Assembly: GCA_029817715.1 (NCBI GenBank)
Contig: JARUPY010000434.1
Coordinates: forward strand, 1,984,001-2,048,000
Length of the DNA: 64,000 nt
Origin: Melastoma dodecandrum
Taxonomy: Eukaryota; Streptophyta; Magnoliopsida; Myrtales; Melastomataceae
Direction: 5' to 3'
Positions 32,806 through 45,009 of this stretch are shown here, piece by piece (the stretch's first letter is position 1; every line of letters begins with the position of its first letter). The translations under genes were made by a program, and so were the position numbers. The notes under the pieces were generated by a model. It saw only the letters and a list, made by a program, of their open reading frames with translations, made no database searches and had not been told where the DNA came from.

Positions 32806-33569
32806 TGATACGAAGATGGTCAACGCTTCGCCCATACCTCAGCCACCATCGCCTAATGGATACCTCAACTTGCTGGTTATCGAGTAAGCGAAGTGACGAG
32901 AGGAGCATCGAGTGACATGACTCTCAGGCGACGAGCAATCCAAGGGATGGTTACGATCTGATGGCTCAGGTCTGACACCCAAGAGTTACGTCTACTCCAC
33001 TACCCTGCTCTGCCATCTTTTCAGATCTTGTCGGGGGAAATTAAATATTTCCATTCCTTATCTTCTGATTTTATTTTCTTATCTTTTATTTTGGTTCCTT
33101 TATTTTCCAGTCTAGGAGCGTCTTATATAAGCCCTTGCCTTGTAAGAGTTGAACAATAGATTATTCAGACTTTTGAAACCTAGATTAAACTTTTCTCTTT
33201 CTATCCGAAGGAGTGAATTCTCTTTCAACCTCGTTCTACATTTAGTGGATTTCCAAGTGCAAACTGAGTAGAGTGTATCAACTGGTGGTGGTGTGCCTGT
33301 ATCCTCCGTGTTGTTCCTCGCCCTCGTTCTTGTTCACGGTGTGTGTCTGTATCCGTGTGATAGGCAAGTTTTACCCAAGTCTTCTTTCACGGTGGTGTAT
33401 CTGTATCCGTGGAGGTTGATATCAACCTGTCATTTCATACCCATCCCGTTCAGCCGTTTCCCGTTACCTACCCTTCCGACCATTTCCCACGTCACTCCAT
33501 TCCGCACCTTAAGTGACGTCCCGCTTTGTTCCGATATTGGAATCATCTATTCCTGGCCGTCCCGTATCA
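32806..33569 (+). repeat. Solo LTR inserted in the 11-kb element
   Basis: 764 bp, TGATAC...GTATCA, matching the LTRs of the 47150-52979 element over its length (for example CTTTCACGGTGGTG and the CACGTCACTCCATTCCGCACC type block near its end). Flanks are ATTCT (32801-32805) and GTTCT (33570-33574), a target duplication with one change. Only the LTR is present, so the rest was lost by recombination between LTRs. Confidence 0.88.
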
Positions 33570-34719
33570 GTTCTCCTTCTCGATCAAACATGTGATCATC
33601 ATCTGAGAGCTCCATAATAGTAACAATTTGTCGATTTGGGCACTCAAAAGATATATGTCCAACTCCTTGGCATCTAAAACACTTTTTCGAGGCACTAGTA
33701 TTTGGGAGGCACTAGTGTTTGGGGGTGGTCATTGAGATTAGAGTTCTCGAGGACGAACTCGTAATGGGTCTCTAGGATGAACTTCCTTTGCTGAAAGGAG
33801 TGCCCCTCATAGCCGGGCTTACAAGCGTTCTCCAAAGCTTGTTGCTTCTCGACTTTATGGGCTACGTTGCATACATCCGCAAAACTCCAATAAGGCTGCA
33901 ACTTGACAGCATTTGCCACATGGGTTTTTAGCCCTTTAATATACTTTACAATGGTCTGTTCAGGGGCTCAGCTATATCAGACTCGAGCATCAATTGCTCA
34001 AACTCGCGAGTGTACTATGAAACATTCGAAGACTGTTGAAGGAAGTTCAATTTGAGTAACAAGTCTTTTCGATAGCGCTTGGGTAGAAACCTCTTATTCA
34101 TTTCCCTTTTCATTTTGTCTCACGAACGAATCTTCTCTTTCCCTTCTCGATGATGCTGCTGATCAAATTCTCCAACCACAAACTAACGTACTTTCGAAGT
34201 CGAAGGTCTACCACCTTGACTTGCCTTTCCTCAAGAATCCCCTCATAATCGAATACCCTCGCAACTACATGAAGCCAGTCAAGAAACTCCTCGGGGTCTA
34301 CCTTTCCCTCAAACTCGAGAATATCCACTTGTATATTAATGGGACGTGCGGGCTGACGTTCTCAAGATTGCCTCCTAGGACTGTCCTCGTCCCGAGTTGT
34401 TCTCCGGGGACTGTCCTCGTCCCCCATATCCATCCACAAACGAATTTTCTTCTTCCTCTTCATAATGTCGAGGAGACTACAACTCAGGATGTCTCCTTTC
34501 CGCACGGAGCTGCTGCACCTTACGACGTAACTCTTCAACCTCCTGCTCTAAACGAGCCGAACAGGCCTCCTCCAATGTCATCCCGCGTCGGAATCTATTC
34601 GTCGTCACTTCAATCGTGCGCCCTACCACAACCTTGCGCTCAACAACAACAGTGTGACAACCTTCCTTGCGCACTACGACAACTGTGGGGTCTTAACAAC
34701 CGTGCGGTCTAATACCAAT
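33570..34719 (-). pseudogene. gag of the 11-kb element
   Basis: 34674-34477 is a coiled-coil-like N-terminal part (LEQEVEELRRKVQQLRAERR). Then come DILEFEGKVDPEEFLDWLHV, VFDYEG and YVSLWLENL (about 34325-34165), YWSFADVCNVAHKVEKQQA (about 33885) and a CCHC zinc knuckle CFRCQGVGHISFEC (about 33690-33645). Frame changes separate the blocks. Confidence 0.8.
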
Positions 34720-35388
34720 TAACGTGCGACAGCCGCGAAAGCGGGAGAAACTACAACAACTTCGAAATGGAACGAATGAGAACTACGAAACAAAATGAGA
34801 TAACGAAACGGGATAGAACTCGGACAGCCACGGATATAGCTTAAGCACTACCAGGACTGTCACGAGGGTTGAACGCCTCACAACCGAATATAGAAACACC
34901 ACCGATTATGGGGATGCTCGGATAAAATCTCGCCATGCCTGGAATCCACCAAAAGATAAGAGAAGTGTGCAAAGTTCCAGAAGAACTTGACGGTTGCTAA
35001 ATTTGAGTAAAATATTCAAAAAGGTTCTTCTCAACCCTAAAGACAAGTCATATTTATATAAATCAAAAAGTGGGTTGACTCTAACTCCTCATAAGGCCCA
35101 AAATGGAAAAACCAAAAGCTAATTAAAACAAGTCCAACAGTATTAATTTAAAGAGACTGGGTCGAGGTCGGCTGGGCCTTCCTTCAAACGAGTCCCTTCT
35201 TGAAGCTTTCTCAAGTTCCCGGCCTCGAGTTTTGCTTGGAGCAAGCTGATGCTTGATCTCGAGATGAACTCCTATCTTCTCGAGTTGACGAATCAACTCG
35301 ACCATTTCAACACCGTGAAGGTACTCCCATCTTGAGTGTTCCTCCCGACTTGATCCCGGCTTGGCCTTGTTCGATTTAACTCACATAA
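34720..35388 (-). repeat. 5' LTR of the 11-kb element
   Basis: Partner of 24393-25036. The minus strand runs from TTATGTGAGTTAAATCG to GTCGCACGTTA, followed at 34719 by ATTGGTATTAGACC, a decayed initiator-Met primer site. Confidence 0.9.
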
Positions 35389-35393
35389 GATGT

Positions 35394-35562
35394 CGTTTAT
35401 GCCATTACTAATTTTTAACTTGCCTTAAAATAATATTATTAAGTTGCCAGACCACCTATCTCTTCAAGTAGGTTTCATGCCACCTTAGCGATTAGAGAAC
35501 TGCTTAGAAAGAAGATAAATTAACACTTCTAAAATAGAGAAATTTTATGACGTAAAATAAGA
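35394..35562. other. Host flank of the 11-kb element, unclassified
   Basis: A+T-rich sequence after the right target duplication. It should be the continuation of 24387, but I see no feature bridging the junction. Confidence 0.4.
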
Positions 35563-36475
35563 ATGACGAGTCCCTCCACCCAATCTCCTTACATATTCTG
35601 GCACGGTGATGATGCGAAAGCGGTGACAGGATATGGTCTGAAGTGTGTATATGGCATAAGGGTTAACAAAAATAGATAATGTGAAGTGAAGATACAAACT
35701 ATGGGGTAAGGTGAAGCGTAGGTTGAGAAACAACCACCATGTATATAGATTCACCACCGTGATATAAGTAATTCGGTAAGCTCATATAATCCACGAATAC
35801 AACAATGCTTCGCCGTGAATAGTAACAAGGGTAAGGGACAACAGGGAGGATTCATATACACCACCACCGAGTGACGCACTCTACTCAGACTACACTAGGA
35901 ATCCACCAAATGAAGAGCGACGGTTGAAGACGAAAAATCTAGCGAAGTATTCTAAAATCTCTAAATTGTCCTTAGATTAATTACTGGGCCCTTATATAGG
36001 TATTGCCTAGCAAAGTAAAATAAAAGATATTCTTCGATTTTCTACCTATTATATCATGCAAAAATATTCGCACAATCTTTATTACAGAAAGAAATATATG
36101 AATGACAACTTGAGAAGGGGAAAGAGATTTTGTTCAACAAGAATATTGAATTTTTACCAGTTCACATGACAATGCTTCGCTCGATCGAACTCTTTTCTTC
36201 GCTCAATTGTCATTTTCATCTGAGCAATGAGCAGTAACATTAACTAGCATTGTCGACTAGAACACAGGTCAACTAGTTTCCCCTTCGTCGACTACGAGCA
36301 AGGTCAGTCCTTCATAACACGACGAAAGTTGTGGGGAGCTGGCATCCATCCTTGTTTCACATTCCGTTGAGCACAAAAGATGATAGCTTGGCCGAGTAAA
36401 AATACTATATTCGTAGCCCTTGGTTGTGCGGACAAGGGCCTAAGCACTTTAAGGACTGAAGAGACACCTATGGAG
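35563..36475 (-). repeat. Diverged LTR fragment, same family as the solo LTR
   Basis: The reverse strand from about 36000 to 35563 follows the order of the 32806-33569 LTR: a TATATAAGGGCC box (about 36000-35989), ATTTGGTGGATTCCTAGTG, GAGTAGAGTGCGTCAC, GGTGGTGGTGTATATGAATCC and a CACGGTGGTGAATC block. It is strongly diverged and the ends are uncertain; 36100-36475 has only loose similarity and no gene. Confidence 0.55.
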
Positions 36476-36749
36476 CTAATAAAGAAGAGGTGGAAGAGGT
36501 TGTGGTAGAAGGGGAAACAATGGGAATATGGACAGGAATTGAGGTAGGAATGCCCTTAACATTTTCCTTTTGTGCTCATATATACGAATATGTAGTTTGG
36601 GCAATGATATTCTTGTTGCGTGATTAGTTTGCACTTGCTGAATCGTTGGGACCGTAAACGGAGTATGAGATGGCTGCAATTGAATGAAACAAAAGGGATG
36701 TGATGATTTGAGAAGCGGTAAGAGGAAACTCGAGGTGAGATTTTGCCTC

Positions 36750-37346
36750 ATAGACTCAAGGTGAGTTTGGGTTGGGCATTTGTATCTTCTCGAAGGCTTA
36801 ACTCAGGTGGATGTGGTGGTCCTGACTTCGCTTGGACTTTACCACTACAGTCAATGTATACCTCGATTACCTTTCCAATCAGAGGGCCAAAGATAAGGTT
36901 CATTGCCCTCTTGTATGTGGAACCGACATTCTTCAGTCTAAATGGCATGACAACCCATTTGAAGATCCCTATGGGATATCTGAATGTCGTCTTGTGTACG
37001 TTTTCCTCAGTAAAGAAATTACGCTGGTTGTAACCAGAGTACCTGTCCATAAAATACATTAGTTCATGTCCCACCACCTTGCCAATTAAGTCGTCAGTGA
37101 CTGGCATAAGGTACTCATCTTTGGGTGTAACTTTGTTCAAGTAACGAAAGTATATGCATACCCTGATTTTGCCGTTCTTTTTAACGACGGGACTATGCTA
37201 TATATCCAGTCCACGTATTTTTTTGTCCTTATGTATCTGACTTTGAATAACTTCTTGATTTCATCATAAACCATTTCGGCTACTTCTCGTGACATCCTCC
37301 ATGGGGCTTGTTTTACCGGTATGAAATAGTTGACATGTCTTGGCAT
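36750..37346 (-). pseudogene. Truncated Tat-like RT
   Basis: PVKQAPWRMSREVAEMVYDE, IKKLFKVRYIRTKKYVDWIY and SIVPSLKR (37300-37175), then after a frame change DEYLMPVTDDLIGKVVGHEL, MYFMDRYSGYNQ, KWVVMPFRLKNVGSTYKRAM and VIEVYID (about 36850). The next codon reads TGT in place of the second catalytic Asp and the frame is lost; another frame gives VVKSKRSQDHH. Dead. Confidence 0.8.
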
Positions 37347-37533
37347 TCCTGGGAGAGCGAACTACAATGTCCCCTGTTTATTCTAGATGCCCTATATTTA
37401 CCTAGGTATTCTACGACGTATTATATTGGATCAAGCGACTCACTCTCCATTAGATAATGGGAGTTCCAGGAGTCTGTCGGGCTCCAAATCCATCTATCTC
37501 CACTGGCTTGTGTTATCGCCTTCTAGGCCAGCT

Positions 37534-38060
37534 TCACGCACATCCAGTTGGAATGATCGGCTGCGGTGGTGCTGCCGGGGGTGGTGGTCCATCGTACATA
37601 ACCTGGAATTCATAGCCTACTTTGCCCAGAGGTTCGACATTGGGGTCTCCGATCGCATACCTTTGCTTTGGTGTCATTTCATTGATTTGCTTTACTGCCC
37701 CTATATATACATAGGACATGTTAGCATTTTTAACCACTACCTTAGTAACGACTTCCAGGCCGTGTTTTCCCCACAACAGTAGCTCTTGATGGAGATTGGA
37801 AGGGATGGTGCCGGCTTTGTGTAGCCAATCTCTCCCAAGCATATTTCAATGACAAAGATAGTCGTTTTCTTCTCATGAGTGTCTACACGGAGCCGGATGG
37901 ATACTATCCCAAAGAATGAGGAGGCAGTTCCGTTCAAACCGCTAATGTTTACGTCGGTCTTGTCTAACTTGGCTACATCGTTCCCCTATCACTTATACGC
38001 TTCCAGAGGAAGTACGTTGATGGTAGCCCCATTATGAATAAGGACATGGCGTATTACCAT
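37534..38060 (-). pseudogene. Tat-like protease fragment
   Basis: An HNGATINVLPL-like start (about 38035), then FFGIVSIRLRVDTHEKKTTI and MLGRDWLHKAGTIPSNLHQE (about 37840), which matches LLGRDWLHKAAANPSTLHRE of the 12.9-kb element. A frame change lies between them. 37347-37533 links it to RT. Confidence 0.72.
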
Positions 38061-38399
38061 GTTATTAAACGTTGTCTGAATATGCAGTGGAAACACGTGT
38101 CTTCGGAGCAACATTAGAGGCTTTTTCAGCCTTCCGCTTGGGAAATTCCGCGGCACCTTAGTGGCGTTACTTTGATAAAAGGGAAACTTATGATTACCTT
38201 CCGCATTGCTTTCTTCCCTTTTTGCAAACTAAACTGGGAGCATGAAGACGTTGCAACTTGTTCCATTCCCTTCGAGTGGAGTCCCAGACTGAACGGGGTT
38301 GTAGTCGCCTAGCATATCGGACCCAAGGTCACTCTCGCTTAATGTCTTAATCCTCTGAATGCTATATCACGTCTGTCTAACACGTTTCTCGGCGGAACG

Positions 38400-40975
38400 T
38401 CGTGCCCTTCTCTCTTTTTGCCTTTTTATCCCTTAAGTGGGTGGTGGGAGGTACGGCTTCACGCCATCTTTTCGCCATGTACCCGTTGGTGGTATATCAT
38501 GAACATGGACGAAGCATGTGTGCTCGAGGAATTGGCGCAGGTATTTACTCGAATAAAATCCCGTTTATGGAGGTCATAACCCCGTCGGTGTTCCTCCATT
38601 CGAGGAGCGTCCGAGAAATATTCTAGGACACATTCTGACATCTTACCTGTTGGAGGGTTGACGGTCTCCACCTGGACCTTCCCTTTGGCGAACATCCTAG
38701 CCAGCAACAGGAAGTATTGGTTGCAACACCGCTGACACATCTTGGTGATGAGGATCTTATGTACCGCTATGGGTTTGGACCTGTAACAAATTATGTCCGC
38801 TGTTAAAATTTGTGAGAAGTCCCGCTATTAATAATATCCATATGGCTTCGAAGATTATCTGGCTAATTCGCCTGTCGCTTTGAATTTTCCTTTGCCTGTT
38901 GAGGTCCAAGTCAATCAATAGCTCGTTACTTGGGAAGCTTCTCGCTGCGAGGCCCCTTTTAGGTGTTTTCGCCTTCGCCTGTCATACCTCACCTCAGGAG
39001 TTCTCTGGGATTATGGAGGACTTTCGCCTCAGCAGGTGGGGCGTCTTTCTGCTCTTGGTGTTTTAACGCGCGTCATGATGTTTGCGGGTGGGATTTGGAT
39101 GGATCGTTATTGATTCCCACGGCCATTTCTTCGAGCCGGTTGAGATCGTACCACTCCGTGCCCCTTTCATTGAGCAAGAACTTCCTGAAAATGTGCGTTG
39201 ATCCGTGTTGGGTGACGCATCCATGTGCCAGCGACAACGATCATGTCGTATGGTCTCGAAGTTAGTCCGGCATTGCAGTACCCCTTTGCTCACCAATCGT
39301 TTGAACAACACGTTGGCGATAATTGTTTCACCAGTTTCAGTTGATTGGTCCTGATCCCTCTGCATCAAAGAAGCAAGAGTCATATAGTTTAACGTCAAAG
39401 GCGTTAATCTCAATTTGATCACCAAAGGGTTGTAATTCGGTCAGAGTCAAGTCTCCCGAATCCGTCTGCAGTCGTTAGTGGTGTGAGTGAAGAAACCATG
39501 CCACATACAGAAGTTCCTTGACTTCTATCTATCGGTGCGAGGGAGTCGGTGACTTGTTTTTAATCGAATCCGTCTGTTTTGGAGCATGAATTTGAAGATT
39601 CATTGGCCTTCTCTTCATCAAAATAGTATTTTCTCTCTTCCTGTGTTTTTTGAAAAGCATTGGCCTTGAAATTCTTCTTAGTTAGCTCGTTGCATGTCAG
39701 GGAATGTCCCTTTACATACTCAGCGACGTCAATGTCAACTACAGGTTTAGCTTGATAGATCACCAAGGGTCCTATAATTAGGCTCCCTTTTGCTCGAGTC
39801 TTTTCTCTGAGCAAGTATTCGTAACGAACGTCTCTTTTGGCCAGCTCGTTCTAGTCCCTAAAAACCTCCCCTTCTATCTACTTTCGAAGTCAGAGGAGGA
39901 GGGAGTCCTGACGATAGCTATGAGTTCGGCTTTAGACGCAGATGTCTTACATCTCAGCCTCACCTTTCAAAGCCTATTCAAGAAGACTACCACAAGTTCG
40001 TCAGGTTGCTGTTTCAAGTGTGTGAGATCCTGCAAAGTCACCGCGGGTCAGTTTGGGTGAATGCCAGTGTGAATTGCACTTACATCTCCTCCTAGTTTCA
40101 CACCGAGTTTGGAGCAAGATTTACATACCATGTAATGGCGGCTCCAGTAAGGGAGCTTGGAAAACAGACGAAGTTTCCAATATCCGATAGTGGTAGCCTC
40201 TCCGATTTGCTAAGTGGAGCGAGCAATATGCTTTGTAAGAGATATGCCTTCTTCGTTTGAGAAACGGGCAAATTCAGGCTCCCCGGTATCCTTTTGTGAA
40301 AAGGGTGCCTGATCAATATTCTCAGGATAGGGAGCACGATAAAGATCGACCTCCCTGGGATCGCCCGTTCGCCCGCCGAAGCCCTCGCTCCTATGCTATT
40401 GTTTCTCCTCTGTGCAGAGGCTACATGACATGTTCAGGATGACGGTTCTCCTCAAAAGGACGGGGGTCATCAGCCTCTACCCGTTTGTAAAAGTTCTCCT
40501 TCCATAGGTTCATATACAACCCAATATTCTTGCCTTTCATCCTTTCTTCCTTCCTAAATAACGAGTTGAGAATGGATATGTACAACCCCTTTGAAACCTA
40601 TGGAGATATTGGGAATGTCATCGATGCCAAACTTCTGCTTCCCTTCGGCTATTGACGTTCTACATGCATCATAGTCATATGGGAGATTGATTGCTTACTC
40701 GCCCTGCATTTTGATGGGGCTGCTTATCGATATTACCGAGATGGTCTACAAATTCTGGACAACGACGTCTATCTTCGAGTCAATCTTCTCCTTAAAAGCG
40801 TCGTGCTTCTCATTGATAGCACTGACTCTCTCCATTAAGTGTTGGAGGGTACTCATGATAGCGGATAGTTCTCCAATCATATGAGGTGGGTTTCTGTCCC
40901 TATCCTTATTTTCTCTGTTAGAGTTATTGTCCTACAAGTCGTTTGAGTTGTTACCACTCCTGGTTTTCGACATTG
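38400..40975 (-). pseudogene. Tat-like gag fragments
   Basis: Separate open pieces carry gag similarity: ITWYVNLAPNSV and FPSSLTGAAITWY (about 40150), KANAFQKTQEERKYYFDEEK (about 39640; compare EERKYSFDVNKADAI), CRWHMDASPNTDQRTF (about 39230) and LARMFAKGKVQVETVNPPTG (about 38680). Order is that of gag in the 12.9-kb element. Heavily mutated. Confidence 0.65.
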
Positions 40976-41008
40976 GTAGCTTTTCTCCTACTGTGGTTGT
41001 CAAAGACG

Positions 41009-41280
41009 TGTTCGCTTTGGAAGTGACCAATGAGTAAGCCGGATTCGAGGACTTTAGAAATCTTTTCACTACGAGCAACTGTTGCTCAGAGGTTCGTTGA
41101 ATGTGTGTGGTCGTCGTTTGAATGAAAGAGGAAGCCAGAGGAATAACACCCTAAGTAAGAGCACTTATGGATGGGTTTATTTAAAACAAATGACATTACT
41201 ACCTACCTGAATATTCGCAATGGAAAACGAAATGCAATTTTTGCACATCCTCCACATCTATGAAAATCTAGTTATACAAA
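41009..41280 (-). repeat. LTR fragment (TGTTCGCTTTGGAAGTG family)
   Basis: Shares about 200 bp of its start with 42957 onward: TGTTCGCTTTGGAAGTGACC, then a block with ACTACGAGCAAC/TAACAG and TTGAATGAAAGAGGAAG. Truncated near 41280. Confidence 0.72.
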
Positions 41281-42956
41281 AAAATAGTAATCCATGAATA
41301 ACATGATTGAGTGTGTTATTTATTGATCAAAGCATCAACAATGAGCATACAACATTCATTCTTTGGGATCACTATATTTAAGTCTCTAAAAGTCAATACA
41401 TAACTTGACTTTTTCCATTTTTCTTCATTACGGGTACAATATTGGAAACCCATTTGGTGTATTTTGATGTACGAGTCTTGACATTCTTTGGTGTATTTAA
41501 AATGCTTTCTTACCTCTTTGGATACTAAGTGAGTCACCAGTCTTAACATTCTTTGTGGAGCTTGATTTACTAGTCTTACTTCCGGTCGAGGAGGTAACAT
41601 ATGATCAACATGTCTATTGAGCCTCGGCATTTCTACATAACCCATACAAAGTAGTCTTTATTCTAATGAAGCAAATTTGTATATAGATTGAGACAAATTT
41701 GCATTAATAAATGAACTTACGAAAGTAAACCTCAGTTCATCACCACTTCCTAGAGTGACTTCTATTAGCAGATCGCATGGTGTCATGACATACTTATAAG
41801 ATTGGCTACACCTACGGATTGTTCACTATGTTGCACTTCATTGTACAAATGATTTTATTCCATTAATGCTAGAAAATTTACAAATTTGCAGATGACAAAT
41901 CTAGTTTGTTGTTGCTTCAGTTAAACCGTTACTTGTCATTCAATCATTATTTGCAATGCGTTTCTCGAGCTCCCAATCACTTTCCTTCTCCTAGTTCTCC
42001 AAAAGCCTTGGTATGTCTGTCGCTCATTAAACCTCACCATCGAGCAACAGTGGTTGTGCCGGGGGTAATAAGTAATATTCCAACGATACTTCATCTGTGT
42101 CCTGACCAGTAGGCTTAGTCTTCTCAGTCTCAGGTTGCTTGCGAAATATGATATGACACCAGGATATCAAATTTTACTTCTTGTTCAAGTGGTCCAATAG
42201 TAGGGTGTCTAAGTTCATATCGTAGTTTGAGAAAAAGGTCATTTGCTCGCCTCGGAGGCTCATATGGAACAAATTGCAAATGGCTATGCTTGGAACTACT
42301 AATATCAACTAGAATTACCTCTAGATCATGTCCAACCCATAACACTAATTCTTCTTGCAAAGTACAGGGAATAACTCATATTTGATTCTGCCAATCCCTT
42401 ACAAGTAAAACATTAAAAGGGGAATCAATATCAACAAAAAGGAAAGTTGGCTCGCTCTCTTGACGCCATACTTGTAGGCGAAACATCTTGAAGGTAAAAT
42501 ATTTGTTAATAAGATGCTAGTCGTCTATTGTCAAAGACATAAATGACGCTTTAATTTATCAAGCTCCGCCAAGCACTTTAGTATCCCATTCAAGTGAATC
42601 CTTCCAAAGTCTATTTGCCATGATATGGCTAGTTTGGCGAACCACAAGAGATAATGTGGCTCAGTTTAACAAAATTTATATCATAAGAACGAATCTAACA
42701 ATTGAAAGCTTCTTATTTACAAGAGATAACTCATAAGCATCAAGAAATTTGAAGCCCTTGGATTCGATCAAATCCAGAATGAGGATTCTAAAGGTTAAGC
42801 AGTCTCAAGTAGCTTGGGCGAATAAGTCATGACAATTACAATAATTCTTAGCGTTCTCTCGATCAATGAAACTGATGCCCTGCTTTAAACTTTGCTCACC
42901 ATTTCTAGAGTAAGAAGTCGAATATCTCATTTGTCTTCTCTATGTCGAACGAGTAC
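41281..42956 (-). pseudogene. Second truncated Tat-like fragment (protease to RT start)
   Basis: 41645-41316 minus carries EMPRLNRHVDHMLPPRPEVR, LVNQAPQRMLRLVTHLVSKE and VLTFRDLNIVIPKNE, the RT N-terminal blocks. 42360-42130 has LVLWVGHDLEVILVDIS, the protease tail equivalent to LMLWVDSEIVIIKADEYS. 42400-42956 has no recognised domain, so gag is absent before the next LTR piece. Ends are uncertain. Confidence 0.65.
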
Positions 42957-43325
42957 TGTTCGCTTTGGAAGTGACCGCTGGACAAGCCGAATTCTAGGAC
43001 GTCGGAGATCTTTGACACTACGAGTAACAGATGCTCGGAGGTTCGTTAAATGTGAGTGGTCTCTATTTGAATGAAAGAGGAAGATATATGAACGACACTC
43101 TAAGCAAGTGCACTTATGAATGCCATTGACAATGCCTTCGGTGGAAACAAGATCGTAGAAAACTAGAATGCTAGAACGCCAAAATGCTTGAATGCTGAAA
43201 GATAAAATACTATATTTGTCCGTCTATAGAGAGGTTGTTGTTATACCTAATTAACGACTCTATTTATACTATGCCAGTCCTACGTGTATACGTAAATAAA
43301 ATATTATACATATGTCCAGTAGCCA
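42957..43325 (-). repeat. LTR fragment (TGTTCGCTTTGGAAGTG family)
   Basis: Same start as 41009. It contains a short run of ATGCT-type repeats (TAGAATGCTAGAACGCC, AAATGCTTGAATGCTG, about 43160-43200) and a TATTTATACTATG box near 43260. Confidence 0.68.
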
Positions 43326-45009
43326 TGTTACCAGTCTTCGTGAGTATCTCCTTTCCACCTAGTGGTTTTGGCAACTGTTCCCTTCCATCTCTTGAGATCG
43401 TTCAAATCTTTCCATGAGAGTTGCTTACCGACCAACAACCTTCGCTGCAAAGTTTCCTCGTTCGCCTTGCTGACTGTCGCTTGATCCTTCTGCATCGCCT
43501 GATAGCCCTCGTAGTCTGGCAGCCTCCGTCTCTTGGGAACTGTTTTGCTCACAAGCCTTCGCCCGATATGTTTCCATAACTACATTCTTAGAAAGCCAAG
43601 CGCTTTGGGCCCGGATTTTGGACCGTTGATCCATATATAGTACCGAGATCTGTTGCCCAGAATTCTTGTTACTAAACAAGTACTTTTGTTCCTCATCTCA
43701 ATTTTGAGATACTTTCGATTTGAAATTTTTCTTTTCCAGCTACTCGCTTTCCGTCGCTTTTTCCCCGTTGCGCATTCATAACATCAATTGCCAAATCAAC
43801 GTCTAGCTGATGACTCGTTACCTGGCGAGTTTCATCCCTCAAAACCATTTCATAAGTAGTCGCTCGTTTGGAGAACTCGTAATGATCCCTGAATACCTCT
43901 CAATGTTGTTTTTTTCTGAGTCGGTGATCAAGGGCGTTTGGAGTTGTGGATTCTAGTTCGGGAATCGAAGAAGTAGTAATACTTTATCCTAGCCTTTCTG
44001 AACCTTATCAGGAATTGCTTTGGCCATTCCCTTGGCTGATGCCCCATTTGGATCGGGTCTACAATGGTCACAGGCGGCTCGCGAAAACTAAAAGTCTACA
44101 AGAATTAAGTCTCCATCTCTCGCCATCTGGGGACTGAGTTTGGTGGCAAACTGATATACAAAGAGAAAGTTTGACCAATTAACGAATTGGGAAATAAATG
44201 TAACTTCAAAAGGTCGTCCCAGACATCTCTCTCGTCTACAAAGTGATGTGTGCAAGATGATTTGTAGAAGTTATCTCATCATCTCCAGAAAATAATAGGT
44301 GAAGTTGGGCATTCGATATCCCTAAGGATAGAGGTGATCCCTATTGATATATTCTTAATAAGGTGGTCTATAAAAGGTCAATTGATTGTCTCTATCACGT
44401 CTAGGCACTAATTGCCCTACCAATCGAGTAACGTATTGTGTGATTTCTCATTATAGGCCTTGTCTTTCATTCGGACAAGAAAAGTAAACGTGCGGGACCT
44501 CAGTCTATGAACTACTTTGCTCCATATCTAGTATCCCTGTCGAATGTAAAAGCTTTCCCATCAATGATGTGGGGAGAATAACTTGTCGAGCCCCCTTTCG
44601 TGGTAGAACTAATTTTGCTAGTACTTTTAATATAAATCAGAGTCAAGTATGAATTTGCCACATTTCTGGCTGCTGACCTATTTAATCAACCGCAACTTCT
44701 TGTGACTATCAGGTTCATATAACTCGTTATACTGAAAATCATCTTTATATTTCTCTTAAGTGATAACCTCTTTGTGTGCTTCTTGGGACGAGTTGCCCAT
44801 ATGCGCACACGGAGAGACACTTTGCATAAAATCCTCTTTTTACTCTTTCAATATTTTCATATCCATCGTCATGGGTAAGATTACCAACCCTAGAAGACTG
44901 GACAACTGCCAACGCATCACCGATGCAAATGCCTATATTTAAAGATATTTCTACAAATTTCTCCCCATCAAGTGGGACATCTGCATTTGCGGTATGGACG
45001 CAAAAGACG
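43326..45009 (-). pseudogene. Tat-like gag fragment
   Basis: Minus frames near 43860-43680 give MVLRDETRQVTSHQLDVDLA followed by KKVSKLR-type sequence and EEQKYLFSNKNSGQQ, similar to EERKYSFD in the other Tat gags. 43552-43328 and 43679-43425 are lysine/arginine-rich open pieces without a named domain. 44250-45009 (including minus frame 45050-44745) is not classifiable. The CGTCTTTTGCG primer region next to the LTR at 45010 fits a 5' end here. Confidence 0.5.

Larger units (their letters stand above)
24393..35388 (-). mobile_element. 11-kb gypsy element interrupted by two later insertions
   Basis: LTRs at 24393-25036 and 34720-35388 flank gag, protease, RT, RNase H and integrase in minus orientation. 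GATGT at 24388-24392 and 35389-35393 is an exact 5-bp target duplication. Removing the nested element at 26091-30614 and the solo LTR at 32806-33569 restores the order integrase-RNase H-RT-protease-gag. The uninterrupted element would be about 5.7 kb. The polyprotein ends with an LRTILLQ-REDD-like tail running into the polypurine tract, as in the 47150-52979 element. Many stops show it is dead. Confidence 0.92.
36476..41280 (-). mobile_element. Truncated Tat-like gypsy element (gag to RT)
   Basis: In minus orientation: LTR piece 41280-41009, primer region CGTCTTTGACAACCACAGTAGG next to it, gag 40970-38400, protease about 38040-37534, and RT 37346-36760. It ends near 36760 in the RT just past YID, so RNase H, integrase and the 3' LTR are missing. 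36476-36750 has an open minus frame with no known domain. The gag and LTR start (TGTTCGC) resemble those of the 12.9-kb element. Confidence 0.75.
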
